DNA of 34,969 nucleotides, taken from positions 1-34,969 of the forward strand of contig JAGXRG010000073.1 in NCBI GenBank assembly GCA_018335935.1. Reading direction: 5' to 3'. A program made the translations under genes and the position numbers. The notes under the pieces are model-generated. The model was not told the origin of the DNA. It did no database searches and saw nothing but the letters and a program-made list of their open reading frames with translations. Positions within the stretch are counted from its first letter, which is position 1. Every line of letters starts with the position of its first letter. Source of the stretch: Chitinophagaceae bacterium. Lineage in GTDB: Bacteria > Bacteroidota > Bacteroidia > Chitinophagales > Chitinophagaceae. Of the stretch, positions 7,399 through 16,097 are shown piece by piece.

Positions 7399-8505
7399 CT
7401 ATTTTTTCTTATCGTTTACCAAATCTACTTTCAATGAAATTACATGTGTATATAATGGATTAGATTGATTGGCTAAATTAGTGAATGCATAATCTATGCC
7501 AACATTACTAAATTTTACACCTGCTCCTAAACTAGGTTGAAAAATCCAAACTTTTTTCTGATTAGTAGTATCTCCATCGCTTAACGCTTGTTGAAAGTTA
7601 GAGATTCCGGCTCTTAAGAAAACTACTTTATTATATTGTGCTTCTAGTCCAATATTAGGATCAATATTTACTACATTAGAGCTAATAACTGTATTGCGTT
7701 TGCCATCGAAAGTTAAATGCAAATTGGCTTCAGCATATAAATTCAATTTTTCATTAAGTTTAAAATCTTTTCCAACACCTAATATTAACCTTGGTGCAGT
7801 TAACTCAGTGCTTTTAACAGGAATATCATTTTTAGTAAGATACAAAACTTCTTTCTCTCTCTCCGTAAAAGTAAAACTCCAAGCATTAAATGTTGTTGTT
7901 GCATCTCTTAATACTGCAGCAAATTTCCATTTTTCTTTATGATACATTAGTCCAAAATCTAATCCAAACCCCCAGGCGTTTGCAAAACTTCCAACTTGTC
8001 GGCGTATGATTTTAATATTTCCACCAAAGCTTAATAACTCTTTATTATTTCTTTTTAATATTTGAGCATAAGAAAGTAAAACTGCATAATCTGCACTTGA
8101 AAAAGTTGAAATATTATTATAATCTATAGAACCATCAGGGTTTACCAAAAACAAAGTATTAGGAATATCATCAACTGCAAAGCGTAAAAAACTTATGCCT
8201 AAAACCTTATTATCGTTTTTTGTTGGAAGAGCCAATCCTCCAAAATCATATTTACCAATTCCACCAAAATATTCTGCATGCATTAAAGCCAAATTAGGAT
8301 GATCTTTTACAAAAACTAATCCTGCCGGATTCCAATATCCAGCTGTTCCATCATTTACACTAACAATTTGAGATGCACCCATGCCCAATGCTCTGGCACC
8401 AGCACCAATATTTAAAAACTCATTTGAATATTTTCTAAACTGGGAAAAACCTTTACTGCAGCACAGAATAAACGTTAAACCAATCAGTAATCTCAATATC
8501 TTCAT
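7399..8505 (-). CDS. PorV/PorQ-family outer-membrane beta-barrel protein
   Basis: A 368-aa protein with a signal peptide ending near CSKGFSQ (residue 22). The start of the mature part, NIGAGARALGMGASQIVSVND followed by GTAGYWNPAGL, is the signature of PorV/PorQ (UPF0164, FadL-like) barrels in Bacteroidota. Alternating hydrophobic strands continue to the end. PorV and PorQ themselves help type IX secretion substrates at the outer membrane, but many paralogues exist and this one cannot be assigned a precise job. It is first in a leftward set with the two DsbD-type genes (23-bp gap), which may point to a role in envelope protein maturation. A 28-bp palindrome lies 25 bp upstream of its start. 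Confidence 0.8.
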   Translation of the reverse strand: MKILRLLIGLTFILCCSKGFSQFRKYSNEFLNIGAGARALGMGASQIVSVNDGTAGYWNPAGLVFVKDHPNLALMHAEYFGGIGKYDFGGLALPTKNDNKVLGISFLRFAVDDIPNTLFLVNPDGSIDYNNISTFSSADYAVLLSYAQILKRNNKELLSFGGNIKIIRRQVGSFANAWGFGLDFGLMYHKEKWKFAAVLRDATTTFNAWSFTFTEREKEVLYLTKNDIPVKSTELTAPRLILGVGKDFKLNEKLNLYAEANLHLTFDGKRNTVISSNVVNIDPNIGLEAQYNKVVFLRAGISNFQQALSDGDTTNQKKVWIFQPSLGAGVKFSNVGIDYAFTNLANQSNPLYTHVISLKVDLVNDKKK

Positions 8506-8530
8506 ATAAATATTTACGTTGTAAATTTAT

Positions 8531-8558
8531 AGTTTGATTTTGAATTCAAGTTCAAACT
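8531..8558. promoter_or_regulatory. 28-bp imperfect palindrome between divergent genes
   Basis: Outer arms AGTTTGA (8531-8537) and TCAAACT (8552-8558) surround a perfect inner palindrome TTGAATTCAA (8540-8549); 24 of 28 positions are paired. It lies 25 bp upstream of the leftward PorV/PorQ-like gene and 47 bp upstream of the rightward hydrolase gene, where it would overlap the promoter of the former. A dimeric regulator site is the likeliest explanation. Confidence 0.5.
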
Positions 8559-8605
8559 CGTTTTTTTATCATTTAATTAATATTTATCATCTATTAAAAT
8601 TGCAA

Positions 8606-9484
8606 ATGAAAACAATTGTATACTTATCCGTTGGAGCTCTATTAACTGCTACTATTTTAGGATTTAGTTTAAAAAAGCCAGTAGCTCAAAACTTAAGTCC
8701 AGAATGCTATATCAGTTGTTTTAATATTGCTACTAGCGAGATGATTCAATTAGACGCTAATAAAACAGGCTTTGCTGCATTGCACGAAAATCCAAAAGAT
8801 TTTATTTTAGAAAATCCTCTGGGTGAAATGATAAGTATGCCTTCAGTTGATGGTATTAATGCGTCTGGTTATTTTATTAAAAGCAAAAAGAAATCTAATA
8901 ATTGGTTAATTGTAATTCAAGAATGGTGGGGATTAAACGACTATATTAAAAAAGAGGCTGAAAAATATTATAATAATTTACAGAATGTTAATGTGATTGC
9001 TGTTGATATGTATGATGGAAAAGTGGCCACTACAAGGGATAGTGCCACAGTTTATATGAGTGGTGCTAAAAAAGAAAGATTAGAAAATATTGTAAAGTCT
9101 GCAATTGCTTTTGCTGGCGAAAAAGCTAAAATATTTACTGTAGGTTGGTGTTTTGGTGGAGGATGGAGTTTACAAACTTCAATACTTGCTGCTGAACAAG
9201 CAAATGGATGTATTATGTTTTATGGCAGACCCGAAAAAGATGTAGAACGATTAAAAATTTTAAATTGTGATGTAATTGGTTTTTTTGGAAATCTTGATAA
9301 AGGAATTCCTGCATCTACTATTGAATCTTTTGAAGCCAATATGAAAGCAGCAAGTAAAACAGCAACCATTTATAGATATGAAGCTGGTCATGGTTTTGCC
9401 AATCCTTCAAATCCAAGCTATAATCAAGAAGCTACTGCAGATGCATTTGAGAAAGCAATTAACTTTCTAAAACAGAGAATGTAA
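8606..9484 (+). CDS. Secreted dienelactone hydrolase-family protein
   Basis: The open frame begins at a TTG at 8534, but that start lies in the palindrome; the ATG at 8606 directly precedes a signal peptide (MKTIVYLSVGALLTATILGFS), so I use it, giving 292 aa. The alpha/beta-hydrolase core has the dienelactone hydrolase pattern: IQEWWGLND (E106), the nucleophile elbow VGWCFGGG with C182, GNLDKGIP (D231) and AGHGFANP (H262), a Cys-Asp-His triad. The family hydrolyses lactones and other esters; the natural substrate here is unknown. The N-terminal extension with two cysteines (ECYISC) before the catalytic domain is not part of the usual family. It is transcribed away from the PorV/PorQ-like gene. 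Confidence 0.85.
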   Translation: MKTIVYLSVGALLTATILGFSLKKPVAQNLSPECYISCFNIATSEMIQLDANKTGFAALHENPKDFILENPLGEMISMPSVDGINASGYFIKSKKKSNNWLIVIQEWWGLNDYIKKEAEKYYNNLQNVNVIAVDMYDGKVATTRDSATVYMSGAKKERLENIVKSAIAFAGEKAKIFTVGWCFGGGWSLQTSILAAEQANGCIMFYGRPEKDVERLKILNCDVIGFFGNLDKGIPASTIESFEANMKAASKTATIYRYEAGHGFANPSNPSYNQEATADAFEKAINFLKQRM

Positions 9485-9581
9485 TAATAAAATACGGCTC
9501 TTAAAATCTTCTTAATATTTAAATTGAATCTTAACATCTTTTTCTTTTAAGCTATTTTTACGCAATTAAATTTTAAGTTGA

Positions 9582-11090
9582 ATGAAGCCATTTTACGTAT
9601 TAGCTTTTACATTAATAATATTTCAAGCAGTTCATTCTCAAAAAAACAAAACAGTTTCAAGCAGTGCTTCTAACAAAACAGTTATAAGCAAAGCTTCTAG
9701 CAATTTGGTTTTAGGTCATAATATTGCTATTACACTTACTCCTGCAAAAAATCAGAAAGCATATTTGGCTTGTTATTATGGCAAAAACAAAGTGATTATA
9801 GATTCATGCATGTTAGATGAAAATTGTAAGGGAAGATTTATTGGCGATAAGAAATTAGTAGGTGGAATTTATTTTGTAGTATCTCAAGCCTATAGTATAC
9901 AATTTGAATTGCTAATAGGAGATGATCAAGAGTTTACCATTATTGCCGATACAACTCAAAAAGAAAATTTCAATATAATGGGTTCTCCAGATAATGACAT
10001 TTTTAAAGCCTACACTAAAGTGAGTTTTGAATTGGGTTCTGCAATAAATAATCTATCTAAACAATTAGAAACTGCAACTTCATTATCAGACTCCGCAACA
10101 ATTAGAGAAGCCATAAAAGAGAAGAATGCTGCAATGACCAAGTACAGAAATAATATTATTGAAAATAATTCTAACTCTTTAATGGCGGCACTTTTAGCTG
10201 CTATGAGAAGACCAGAAGCACCTGCAATACCCTATGATTCCCTCACTAATAAATACGACTCAACATATCCTTATCGTTTTGTAAAAGATCATTTTTTTGA
10301 TGATGTAGATTTTGCAGATGAAAGATTATTGAGAACACCTTTTTTTGATCCTAAGATTGATGAATATTTAAAATACTATGTCTCACCTGAGCCTGATAGT
10401 ATTATTCCTGAAATTAAATACATGCTACTTTCTGCCAGAGAATCAAAAGAAATGTATGCTTATTTATTAACTAAGTTTACTAATAAATACATCAATCCCG
10501 AATACATGGGTCAGGATAAAGTTTTTGTGTATTTATTTACCGATCATTATTTAAAAGGCGACACTACTGTTTTAGATGCAAAATCTCGTAAAACTATTAT
10601 TGACAGGGGTTATAGCTTAATGTTAAATCAGCTAGGCAATATTGCACCAGCATTAGACTTAACTGATACCACAGGAAAAGTTGTATCCATGTATAACATT
10701 AAATCTAAGTTTACTTTAGTAGCTTATTGGGATCCAACTTGTGGACATTGCAGAACTGAATTACCTATTTTAGATTCTATTTATAGAACCAAGTGGAATA
10801 AGTTAGATGTTGCTGTGTATAGTATTATTTCGAAAGATGATTTATTACCAGAGTTAAAAAAGTTTATTAAAGAAAAAAAACTATCGAATCAATGGTATTA
10901 TACCTATGAAACCAAGGCACAGAAAGAAGCTACCGAAAAAGCAGGGTTGCCCAATTTTAGACAAGGATATGATTTAACTAAAACACCTATCTTTTATTTA
11001 TTAGATGCCGATAAAAGAATAATAGGTAAAAATTTAACCATTCATCAGATAGATGATTTGATATCTAAAAAACTTTCCATTAAAAAATAA
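9582..11090 (+). CDS. TlpA-like periplasmic thioredoxin-fold protein
   Basis: A 502-aa exported protein (signal peptide to about residue 19, AVHSQ). Residues 45-125 form a beta-rich domain like DUF4369, a helical middle follows (145-345, resembling DUF5106), and the C-terminal thioredoxin domain (about 350-502) carries WDPTCGHC with C387 and C390 and a cis-proline segment KTPIFYLL. This order is typical of Bacteroidota TlpA/ResA-like oxidoreductases that reduce or rearrange disulfides outside the cytoplasm. The SurA-like isomerase gene starts 13 bp downstream, so the two form a folding-factor operon. It is a possible client of the nearby DsbD system; that link is inference. Confidence 0.85.
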   Translation: MKPFYVLAFTLIIFQAVHSQKNKTVSSSASNKTVISKASSNLVLGHNIAITLTPAKNQKAYLACYYGKNKVIIDSCMLDENCKGRFIGDKKLVGGIYFVVSQAYSIQFELLIGDDQEFTIIADTTQKENFNIMGSPDNDIFKAYTKVSFELGSAINNLSKQLETATSLSDSATIREAIKEKNAAMTKYRNNIIENNSNSLMAALLAAMRRPEAPAIPYDSLTNKYDSTYPYRFVKDHFFDDVDFADERLLRTPFFDPKIDEYLKYYVSPEPDSIIPEIKYMLLSARESKEMYAYLLTKFTNKYINPEYMGQDKVFVYLFTDHYLKGDTTVLDAKSRKTIIDRGYSLMLNQLGNIAPALDLTDTTGKVVSMYNIKSKFTLVAYWDPTCGHCRTELPILDSIYRTKWNKLDVAVYSIISKDDLLPELKKFIKEKKLSNQWYYTYETKAQKEATEKAGLPNFRQGYDLTKTPIFYLLDADKRIIGKNLTIHQIDDLISKKLSIKK

Positions 11091-11103
11091 TCGTACACGA
11101 ATC

Positions 11104-13029
11104 ATGTTCAAAAAATTATTTTGTTCAGCTGTCATCATATGTTCAATACATATTCAGGCACAAACTTTATTTACTTATGGAAATAAAACTGTTTCTAAGA
11201 AAGAGTTTTTATTGGCCTTCGATAAGAATCCAAATCTAGAAATGAGTAGAAGAAAGGCTTTGGATGAATACAAAGATTTATTCATCAACTTTAAACTTAA
11301 AGTTCAAAGTGCTTACGATGAAAAACTAAATGAAACAGCCTTATTTAAATCAGAAAGTGAAACTTTTAAAAAGCAAATTGTTGAAAGTTTTATTAATGAA
11401 GAGGCCAATATTAAAACATTATTGAACGAAGCATTTGAAAGAAGTCAGAAAGATATTAATCTATCACAAATATTCATAGCTAATGGTTCAGATACTGTTG
11501 CCAGTAGAATGGCTATTTTTAAAGCATATCAAGAATTGTTATCAGGTAAAAATTTCCTTGAAGTTCTTAAAAAATTTACAACAGATTCTAGTCAAATTCA
11601 ATCAGAAGGAAATCTAGGGTTCATAACAGTTTTTTCTTTGCCTTATGAAATTGAAAATATTGTATATAATTTAAAAAAGGGTCAATTTTCTATGCCATAT
11701 AAAAGTGCCTATGGTTGGCACATATTTAAAAATATTCAAGATAGGCCAGCAGTAGGAAAAAGAAAAATAGCACAAATCTTATTATCATATCCACCAAATT
11801 TTACAACAGCAGAAAAAGAATCCATCGATCAAAAAGCTAAGGAAGTGTATAGTAAAGTATTGGCTGGTGAAGATTTTGGAAAACTTGCAGAAGCGTATAG
11901 CAATGATTATTCAACAGCAAATAATAATGGCTTTATGGGTGTTGTTGGCTTAGGAAAGTACAATAAAGATTTTGAAGAACTCATTTTCAGTATTAAAAAT
12001 CAAAACGATATTTCTCCAATGTTTTTCACTACATATGGAATACATATTGTGAAGTTGATTGAAAAGATACCTGTAGCTACTTCAATGAAAGATGATGCTT
12101 TTATTGAAGATTTAAGAACTCATGTTGTTAATAATGATCGATTAGCTTTAGCCAAAAAAAATCTAGTGGTGAAATGGAAAAAATTAATTGGTTATAGAAA
12201 AGCTTTTTATAACGATAAAGAAGTTTGGCGATATATTGACAGTAGTTTAAAAGGAAAATCGGTTAACACTTTATTTTCATTAGTAAATGATTCTACCTTA
12301 TTGTTTTCTTTTAAAAATGCAAATGTTAGATTGTACGAGTTTATTGACTATGTTAAGAATGTTCGTTTTGCTGGAGTAGATAGAGAAGATAAAGATTATG
12401 CTACTTTAATGAATATGTTCGAAGAAATGAAATCGTCTGAGTATTATAAAAACAATTTAGAAGAGTTTAATTTAAATTTTAAGCAACAAATTAAAGAGTT
12501 TAATGATGCTAATTTATTATTTGCAGCCATGGATAAATTTGTTTGGAACAAAGCTGCAGAAGATACAGTTGCACTTAAAAATTATTTCGAAAAAAATCAA
12601 TCAAAATATGTTTGGCAACCCGGAGTTGCAGCAATTAATATTACTACAAATAGTCTTCAGGATGCAGAGATGCTCACTAAAAAAATAACTCAATCTCCCG
12701 AAAATTGGAGAGAATATGTTTACCATTCCAACATCAATGCAATGGCAGATAGTGCACGATACGAATACGAACAATTACCCAATTATAATGCTGAAACAAG
12801 GTATAAAATACATACAGCTACAAGGCCTGTAAAAAGTAAAAGTGAAGAGCAGTATCATTTTATATATGTTACTGCCATTTTTAATCAGTCAGAACCCAGA
12901 ACATTTGCAGAAGCCCGAGGTATGGTCATTAACGATTATCAGCAAGAATTAGAAAAAAAATGGTTAGAAAGTTTAAAGAAAAAATATCCAGTAAAATGGA
13001 ATGAGGCTGTTTGGAAAACGATTCAATAA
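11104..13029 (+). CDS. SurA-like peptidyl-prolyl isomerase with two parvulin domains
   Basis: A 641-aa periplasmic protein with signal peptide (to about 20, HIQAQ). After a helical chaperone-type N-terminal part there are two PpiC/parvulin rotamase domains, at about 117-212 (ends YGWHIFKNIQDR) and 219-322 (begins RKIAQILLSYPP, ends YGIHIVKLIEK). The remaining 320 residues are helical with no family I can name and may hold a degenerate third domain (485-600). Proteins of this shape escort outer-membrane proteins to the barrel assembly machinery, and the window is rich in such clients. It follows the TlpA-like gene by 13 bp. Confidence 0.87.
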   Translation: MFKKLFCSAVIICSIHIQAQTLFTYGNKTVSKKEFLLAFDKNPNLEMSRRKALDEYKDLFINFKLKVQSAYDEKLNETALFKSESETFKKQIVESFINEEANIKTLLNEAFERSQKDINLSQIFIANGSDTVASRMAIFKAYQELLSGKNFLEVLKKFTTDSSQIQSEGNLGFITVFSLPYEIENIVYNLKKGQFSMPYKSAYGWHIFKNIQDRPAVGKRKIAQILLSYPPNFTTAEKESIDQKAKEVYSKVLAGEDFGKLAEAYSNDYSTANNNGFMGVVGLGKYNKDFEELIFSIKNQNDISPMFFTTYGIHIVKLIEKIPVATSMKDDAFIEDLRTHVVNNDRLALAKKNLVVKWKKLIGYRKAFYNDKEVWRYIDSSLKGKSVNTLFSLVNDSTLLFSFKNANVRLYEFIDYVKNVRFAGVDREDKDYATLMNMFEEMKSSEYYKNNLEEFNLNFKQQIKEFNDANLLFAAMDKFVWNKAAEDTVALKNYFEKNQSKYVWQPGVAAINITTNSLQDAEMLTKKITQSPENWREYVYHSNINAMADSARYEYEQLPNYNAETRYKIHTATRPVKSKSEEQYHFIYVTAIFNQSEPRTFAEARGMVINDYQQELEKKWLESLKKKYPVKWNEAVWKTIQ

Positions 13030-13088
13030 ATCAGCTTGATTATACAAATAATATTATAATTTAGTAGTATTATTACGACCAAGTTTTC

Positions 13089-15158
13089 ATGCTGCTGAGA
13101 ATTATTATTTATTTTGGGGTTTTAATTACATTTTCTTGTAAACAGAACAAGACTGTTGAACTCAGAGATAGACACAGAAGTGATAGTATATTTTCAAGTG
13201 CCACTGCTGCATATTTTTCAAATGATCAAACATTATTAGCCTTAGATACTGTTCAAAAACTTTATCAATCTTTAAAAAAGCCTACATTTTGGGATAAGTT
13301 AAACTATTATGCCATAAATGGGGTAACCAATAGTAGAGCCTTAGGAAAATTTGTATTAGCCACTAACTATTTTGATACCCTTATAAATATTATTGAAAGT
13401 GGAAATATTGAAAAAATTTCTACTTCTGAATATGCAGGTGTGTTTATTGAAAAAGCCTATGCATATTACGAAATGGCTCAATATGATAAGGCTATAAATT
13501 ATTATTTTAAAGCTGAAGACCTTTTAAAAAATCGAGAAAATGATTGTGAAAAATCAGATCTTATTCATGCAATAGCTATGGTGTTGTATAAACAAAAAGA
13601 TTTTGATCAAGCAAAAATATATTTTAAAAAAGAGTTGGAAATAATACATAAATGTAAGGCCTCCTATAAATATTTTGATCCCAGTACCGAACAACAATCA
13701 TTTAATAATATTGGTCTTAGTTTTTATAAACTAAAACAATACGATAGTGCAAAAACTTATTTTTTAAAAGCACTTCAATTCATTGAAAAAAACAAATATC
13801 ATTTTAGGAAGAATCAGTCCAACTCAATTGCAGTTTATTATTCTTGTAAAGGAGTTGTATTAGGCAATTTAGCCAAAATATTTGTTGAACATCAAAACTT
13901 CGATTCTGCAGTAACCTTATACCAACAAGCAATATTATGTAATTCACCAAAGGGTTACGAAAAAGGAGATGCTCAAATTTGTAGATTGCAGTTGGCTGAA
14001 TTGTATTATAGGATGGGAGATTTTAACAATATGAAATTAAAGTTGAATGAATATAAAACAGAAAAAACAAAGGCCATAAATGTAGATGCCGATATTGATT
14101 GGTTAAGATTAATGTCGTTATATTTTAATAAAAACAACGATTACAAAAATGAAGTTGCGTATTACAAACACTATATAAATAAAAGGGATTCTGTAAATGC
14201 ACTTAAAAATATTTCTCAGTTTACAACCATCACTAAAGAGTTAGAAAATAAACAACAAAAATTACAAATTAACTTGTTGCAAAAAGATAATCAACTATCG
14301 AAATTATATTTAATTTTTATTGCTTCTGGTTTTTTACTTGTTGTATTTACTGCTTATTTGTTATATAAGAATAATCGAAAGGAAAAAAAGAATTTGAGAG
14401 TTTTAACACACCTCAACAATGAAATTGGCTTACAACAAAAAGCAACAGAAGAAGCATTACAACAAGTTAAAGCATCTAATTTGGCAAAAGATAAAATATT
14501 AAACGTGGTGGCACATGATTTACGAAATCCAATTGGTGCAATAGCTAATTTTTTAGATATTATTCAAACAAAATATGATCACCCTGAAGCAGAAACGAAA
14601 ATCTTACATAATAGTCAACAAGCTGCAATGCGTTCATTACATTTAATTAATGATTTACTCGAAGTGAATAAAATTCAAGCTGGTGAATGGGTATTGGTTA
14701 AGGATAATTTTGATGTGCTTTTGTTGTTAGAACAATCTATAGAATTGGTTCAATATAAAACTATTTCAAAACAACAAAGCATCAAACTAAGTACAACATT
14801 ACAGAATTTAATGATTGAAGGAGATGAAGAAAAACTGCAAAGAGTATTCGTTAATATTTTAGATAATGCCATCAAGTTTAGTTATTTTAAAGCTGAGATT
14901 ATTGTAAAGGTTTTCAAGTTCGATAACTATATACAAATACAAATAGTCGATTATGGAGTAGGAATGCCATTACACTTTCAAGAACACTTATTTACAAATT
15001 CTGTTGTTGTTAAACGTAAGGGCACTAATAACGAGCCCTCGAATGGATTAGGACTTACTATTTGCAAACAAATTATTGAAGCCCATAATGGAAAGATATA
15101 TGTTAATAGTGTTGAAAGAAAAGGAACAACTTTTTATATTGAATTACCCCTTGTTTAA
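13089..15158 (+). CDS. TPR-containing sensor histidine kinase
   Basis: A 689-aa sensor. The N-terminus is a signal sequence with a cysteine at 17 (LITFSCKQ) that resembles but does not strictly fit a lipobox. Residues 40-370 are tetratricopeptide repeats in the periplasm. One membrane segment lies at 405-427, followed by a coiled coil. The HisKA domain has H476 in NVVAHDLRNPIGAI, and the ATPase domain has the N box VNILDNAIKFS (588-598), the G1 box DYGVGMP (621-627) and G2 NGLGLTICKQI (652-662). All catalytic motifs are intact. The stop codon overlaps that of the convergent LytTR regulator by 3 bp. LytTR regulators more often pair with His_kinase (LytS-type) sensors, so partnership is plausible but not certain. 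Confidence 0.9.
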   Translation: MLLRIIIYFGVLITFSCKQNKTVELRDRHRSDSIFSSATAAYFSNDQTLLALDTVQKLYQSLKKPTFWDKLNYYAINGVTNSRALGKFVLATNYFDTLINIIESGNIEKISTSEYAGVFIEKAYAYYEMAQYDKAINYYFKAEDLLKNRENDCEKSDLIHAIAMVLYKQKDFDQAKIYFKKELEIIHKCKASYKYFDPSTEQQSFNNIGLSFYKLKQYDSAKTYFLKALQFIEKNKYHFRKNQSNSIAVYYSCKGVVLGNLAKIFVEHQNFDSAVTLYQQAILCNSPKGYEKGDAQICRLQLAELYYRMGDFNNMKLKLNEYKTEKTKAINVDADIDWLRLMSLYFNKNNDYKNEVAYYKHYINKRDSVNALKNISQFTTITKELENKQQKLQINLLQKDNQLSKLYLIFIASGFLLVVFTAYLLYKNNRKEKKNLRVLTHLNNEIGLQQKATEEALQQVKASNLAKDKILNVVAHDLRNPIGAIANFLDIIQTKYDHPEAETKILHNSQQAAMRSLHLINDLLEVNKIQAGEWVLVKDNFDVLLLLEQSIELVQYKTISKQQSIKLSTTLQNLMIEGDEEKLQRVFVNILDNAIKFSYFKAEIIVKVFKFDNYIQIQIVDYGVGMPLHFQEHLFTNSVVVKRKGTNNEPSNGLGLTICKQIIEAHNGKIYVNSVERKGTTFYIELPLV

Positions 15159-15907
15159 CTAATAATATTTAAATGTTGTTTTACAGTTTTTATATAAGAT
15201 TTTGTAATGGTTAGATTTCTAATGGGTGTGATGAGTTCCTCTTCTATCATTTCTGAAATAAAATTTAATTGAACAACTTCTGATCTATTTACCTGAATAT
15301 AATTTTTTTGTAAAGGAATGGGTATTTGATATTTCAATGTCATAGCCAAAGAGCTTCTAATATAATGTTCACTTTTATCTATTAAAGTTAAAATGGTGTA
15401 ATTGTCTGCAGAAGTAAGAAGCACCACATCTTTCCAATCAATACGTTTTAGTTTATTTCGTGTTTTAATAAAAAAGAAATCTGTATTTTTTTGAGAACTT
15501 AGCTGAGGCTCTTTAAAAGAATTGAAGTTTTGTAATGCAGTTTGAATGCAAGCAAACAGTGTAGCCGGACTGGCAGGTTTTTGTAAATAGGCAGAAGGCT
15601 TAGCCTTAACAGCTTCTTCAATTACCGACCGATCTGAAAGACCTGTAATAAATATGAAAGGGATATGATACAGATTGGTTAAGATTAATCCAATTTCAAT
15701 TCCACTTTTAGTTCCATTCAAATCAATATCAACAAGAGCAATATCAAAAGTTTCTCTATTTAAAAGAGCTAGAGCAGTTTCTACAGAATGAGCAATTCCT
15801 TTAATTGTAAATCCAAACTCCTGCAATGTTAGCTCCATGCTTTCAGCACTAATAGGGTCGTCTTCTATTATTAGAATTTGAATAGGTTGTTCAGGAGTTA
15901 ATTCCAT
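15155..15907 (-). CDS. LytTR response regulator
   Basis: A 250-aa LytR/AlgR-type response regulator. The receiver domain (8-125) has the acidic pair D16-D17, phosphoacceptor D60 in ALVDIDLNG, T88 in FITGLSD and K110 in LQKPAS. The LytTR DNA-binding domain occupies about 145-246 (KLKRIDWKDVVLLTSADNYT is its typical start). It is tail to tail with the histidine kinase, sharing the stop region, so transcripts of the two genes overlap at their 3' ends. A 21-bp-spaced direct repeat of the kind bound by LytTR proteins lies 53 bp upstream of its start and suggests autoregulation or control of the divergent surface gene at 16098. Confidence 0.92.
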   Translation of the reverse strand: MELTPEQPIQILIIEDDPISAESMELTLQEFGFTIKGIAHSVETALALLNRETFDIALVDIDLNGTKSGIEIGLILTNLYHIPFIFITGLSDRSVIEEAVKAKPSAYLQKPASPATLFACIQTALQNFNSFKEPQLSSQKNTDFFFIKTRNKLKRIDWKDVVLLTSADNYTILTLIDKSEHYIRSSLAMTLKYQIPIPLQKNYIQVNRSEVVQLNFISEMIEEELITPIRNLTITKSYIKTVKQHLNIIS

Positions 15908-15959
15908 TTTATAAAATTACTAATGCAAAATACTATATGTTTTACTGAGTGTAATTTTT

Positions 15960-15995
15960 TTCGTCCACAAAAAACAGCAGTTCATCCACAAAAAA
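15960..15995. promoter_or_regulatory. Direct repeat, probable LytTR binding site
   Basis: TTCGTCCACAAAAAA (15960-15974) and TTCATCCACAAAAAA (15981-15995) are 14/15 identical and repeat at 21 bp, two helical turns. LytTR domains bind paired direct repeats on one face of the helix with this spacing, and the TTCRTC core resembles the AlgR site (CCGTTCGTC). It lies in the 190-bp gap between the LytTR regulator gene and the divergent T9SS cargo gene. Confidence 0.55.
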
Positions 15996-16047
15996 GTTTA
16001 AGAATAGTCCCAATGATAATAATAAAACAAGTATTTATTGTTACTTG

Positions 16048-16067
16048 AGTTTATTATTCAATAAACT
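16048..16067. promoter_or_regulatory. Inverted repeat upstream of the surface-protein operon
   Basis: AGTTTATT (16048-16055) and AATAAACT (16060-16067) are perfect 8-bp arms around ATTC. It ends 30 bp before the ATG at 16098, just upstream of a -7-like TATTTTG (16075-16081), a position suited to an operator over the -33 region. Confidence 0.4.
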
Positions 16068-16097
16068 AGGTTAATATTTTGTTTTAAAAATTAACTT

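Noticed and set aside
8534..8605. TTG start and 24-residue N-terminal extension of the hydrolase
   Set aside because: The extension covers the intergenic palindrome and precedes a good ATG with signal peptide at 8606.
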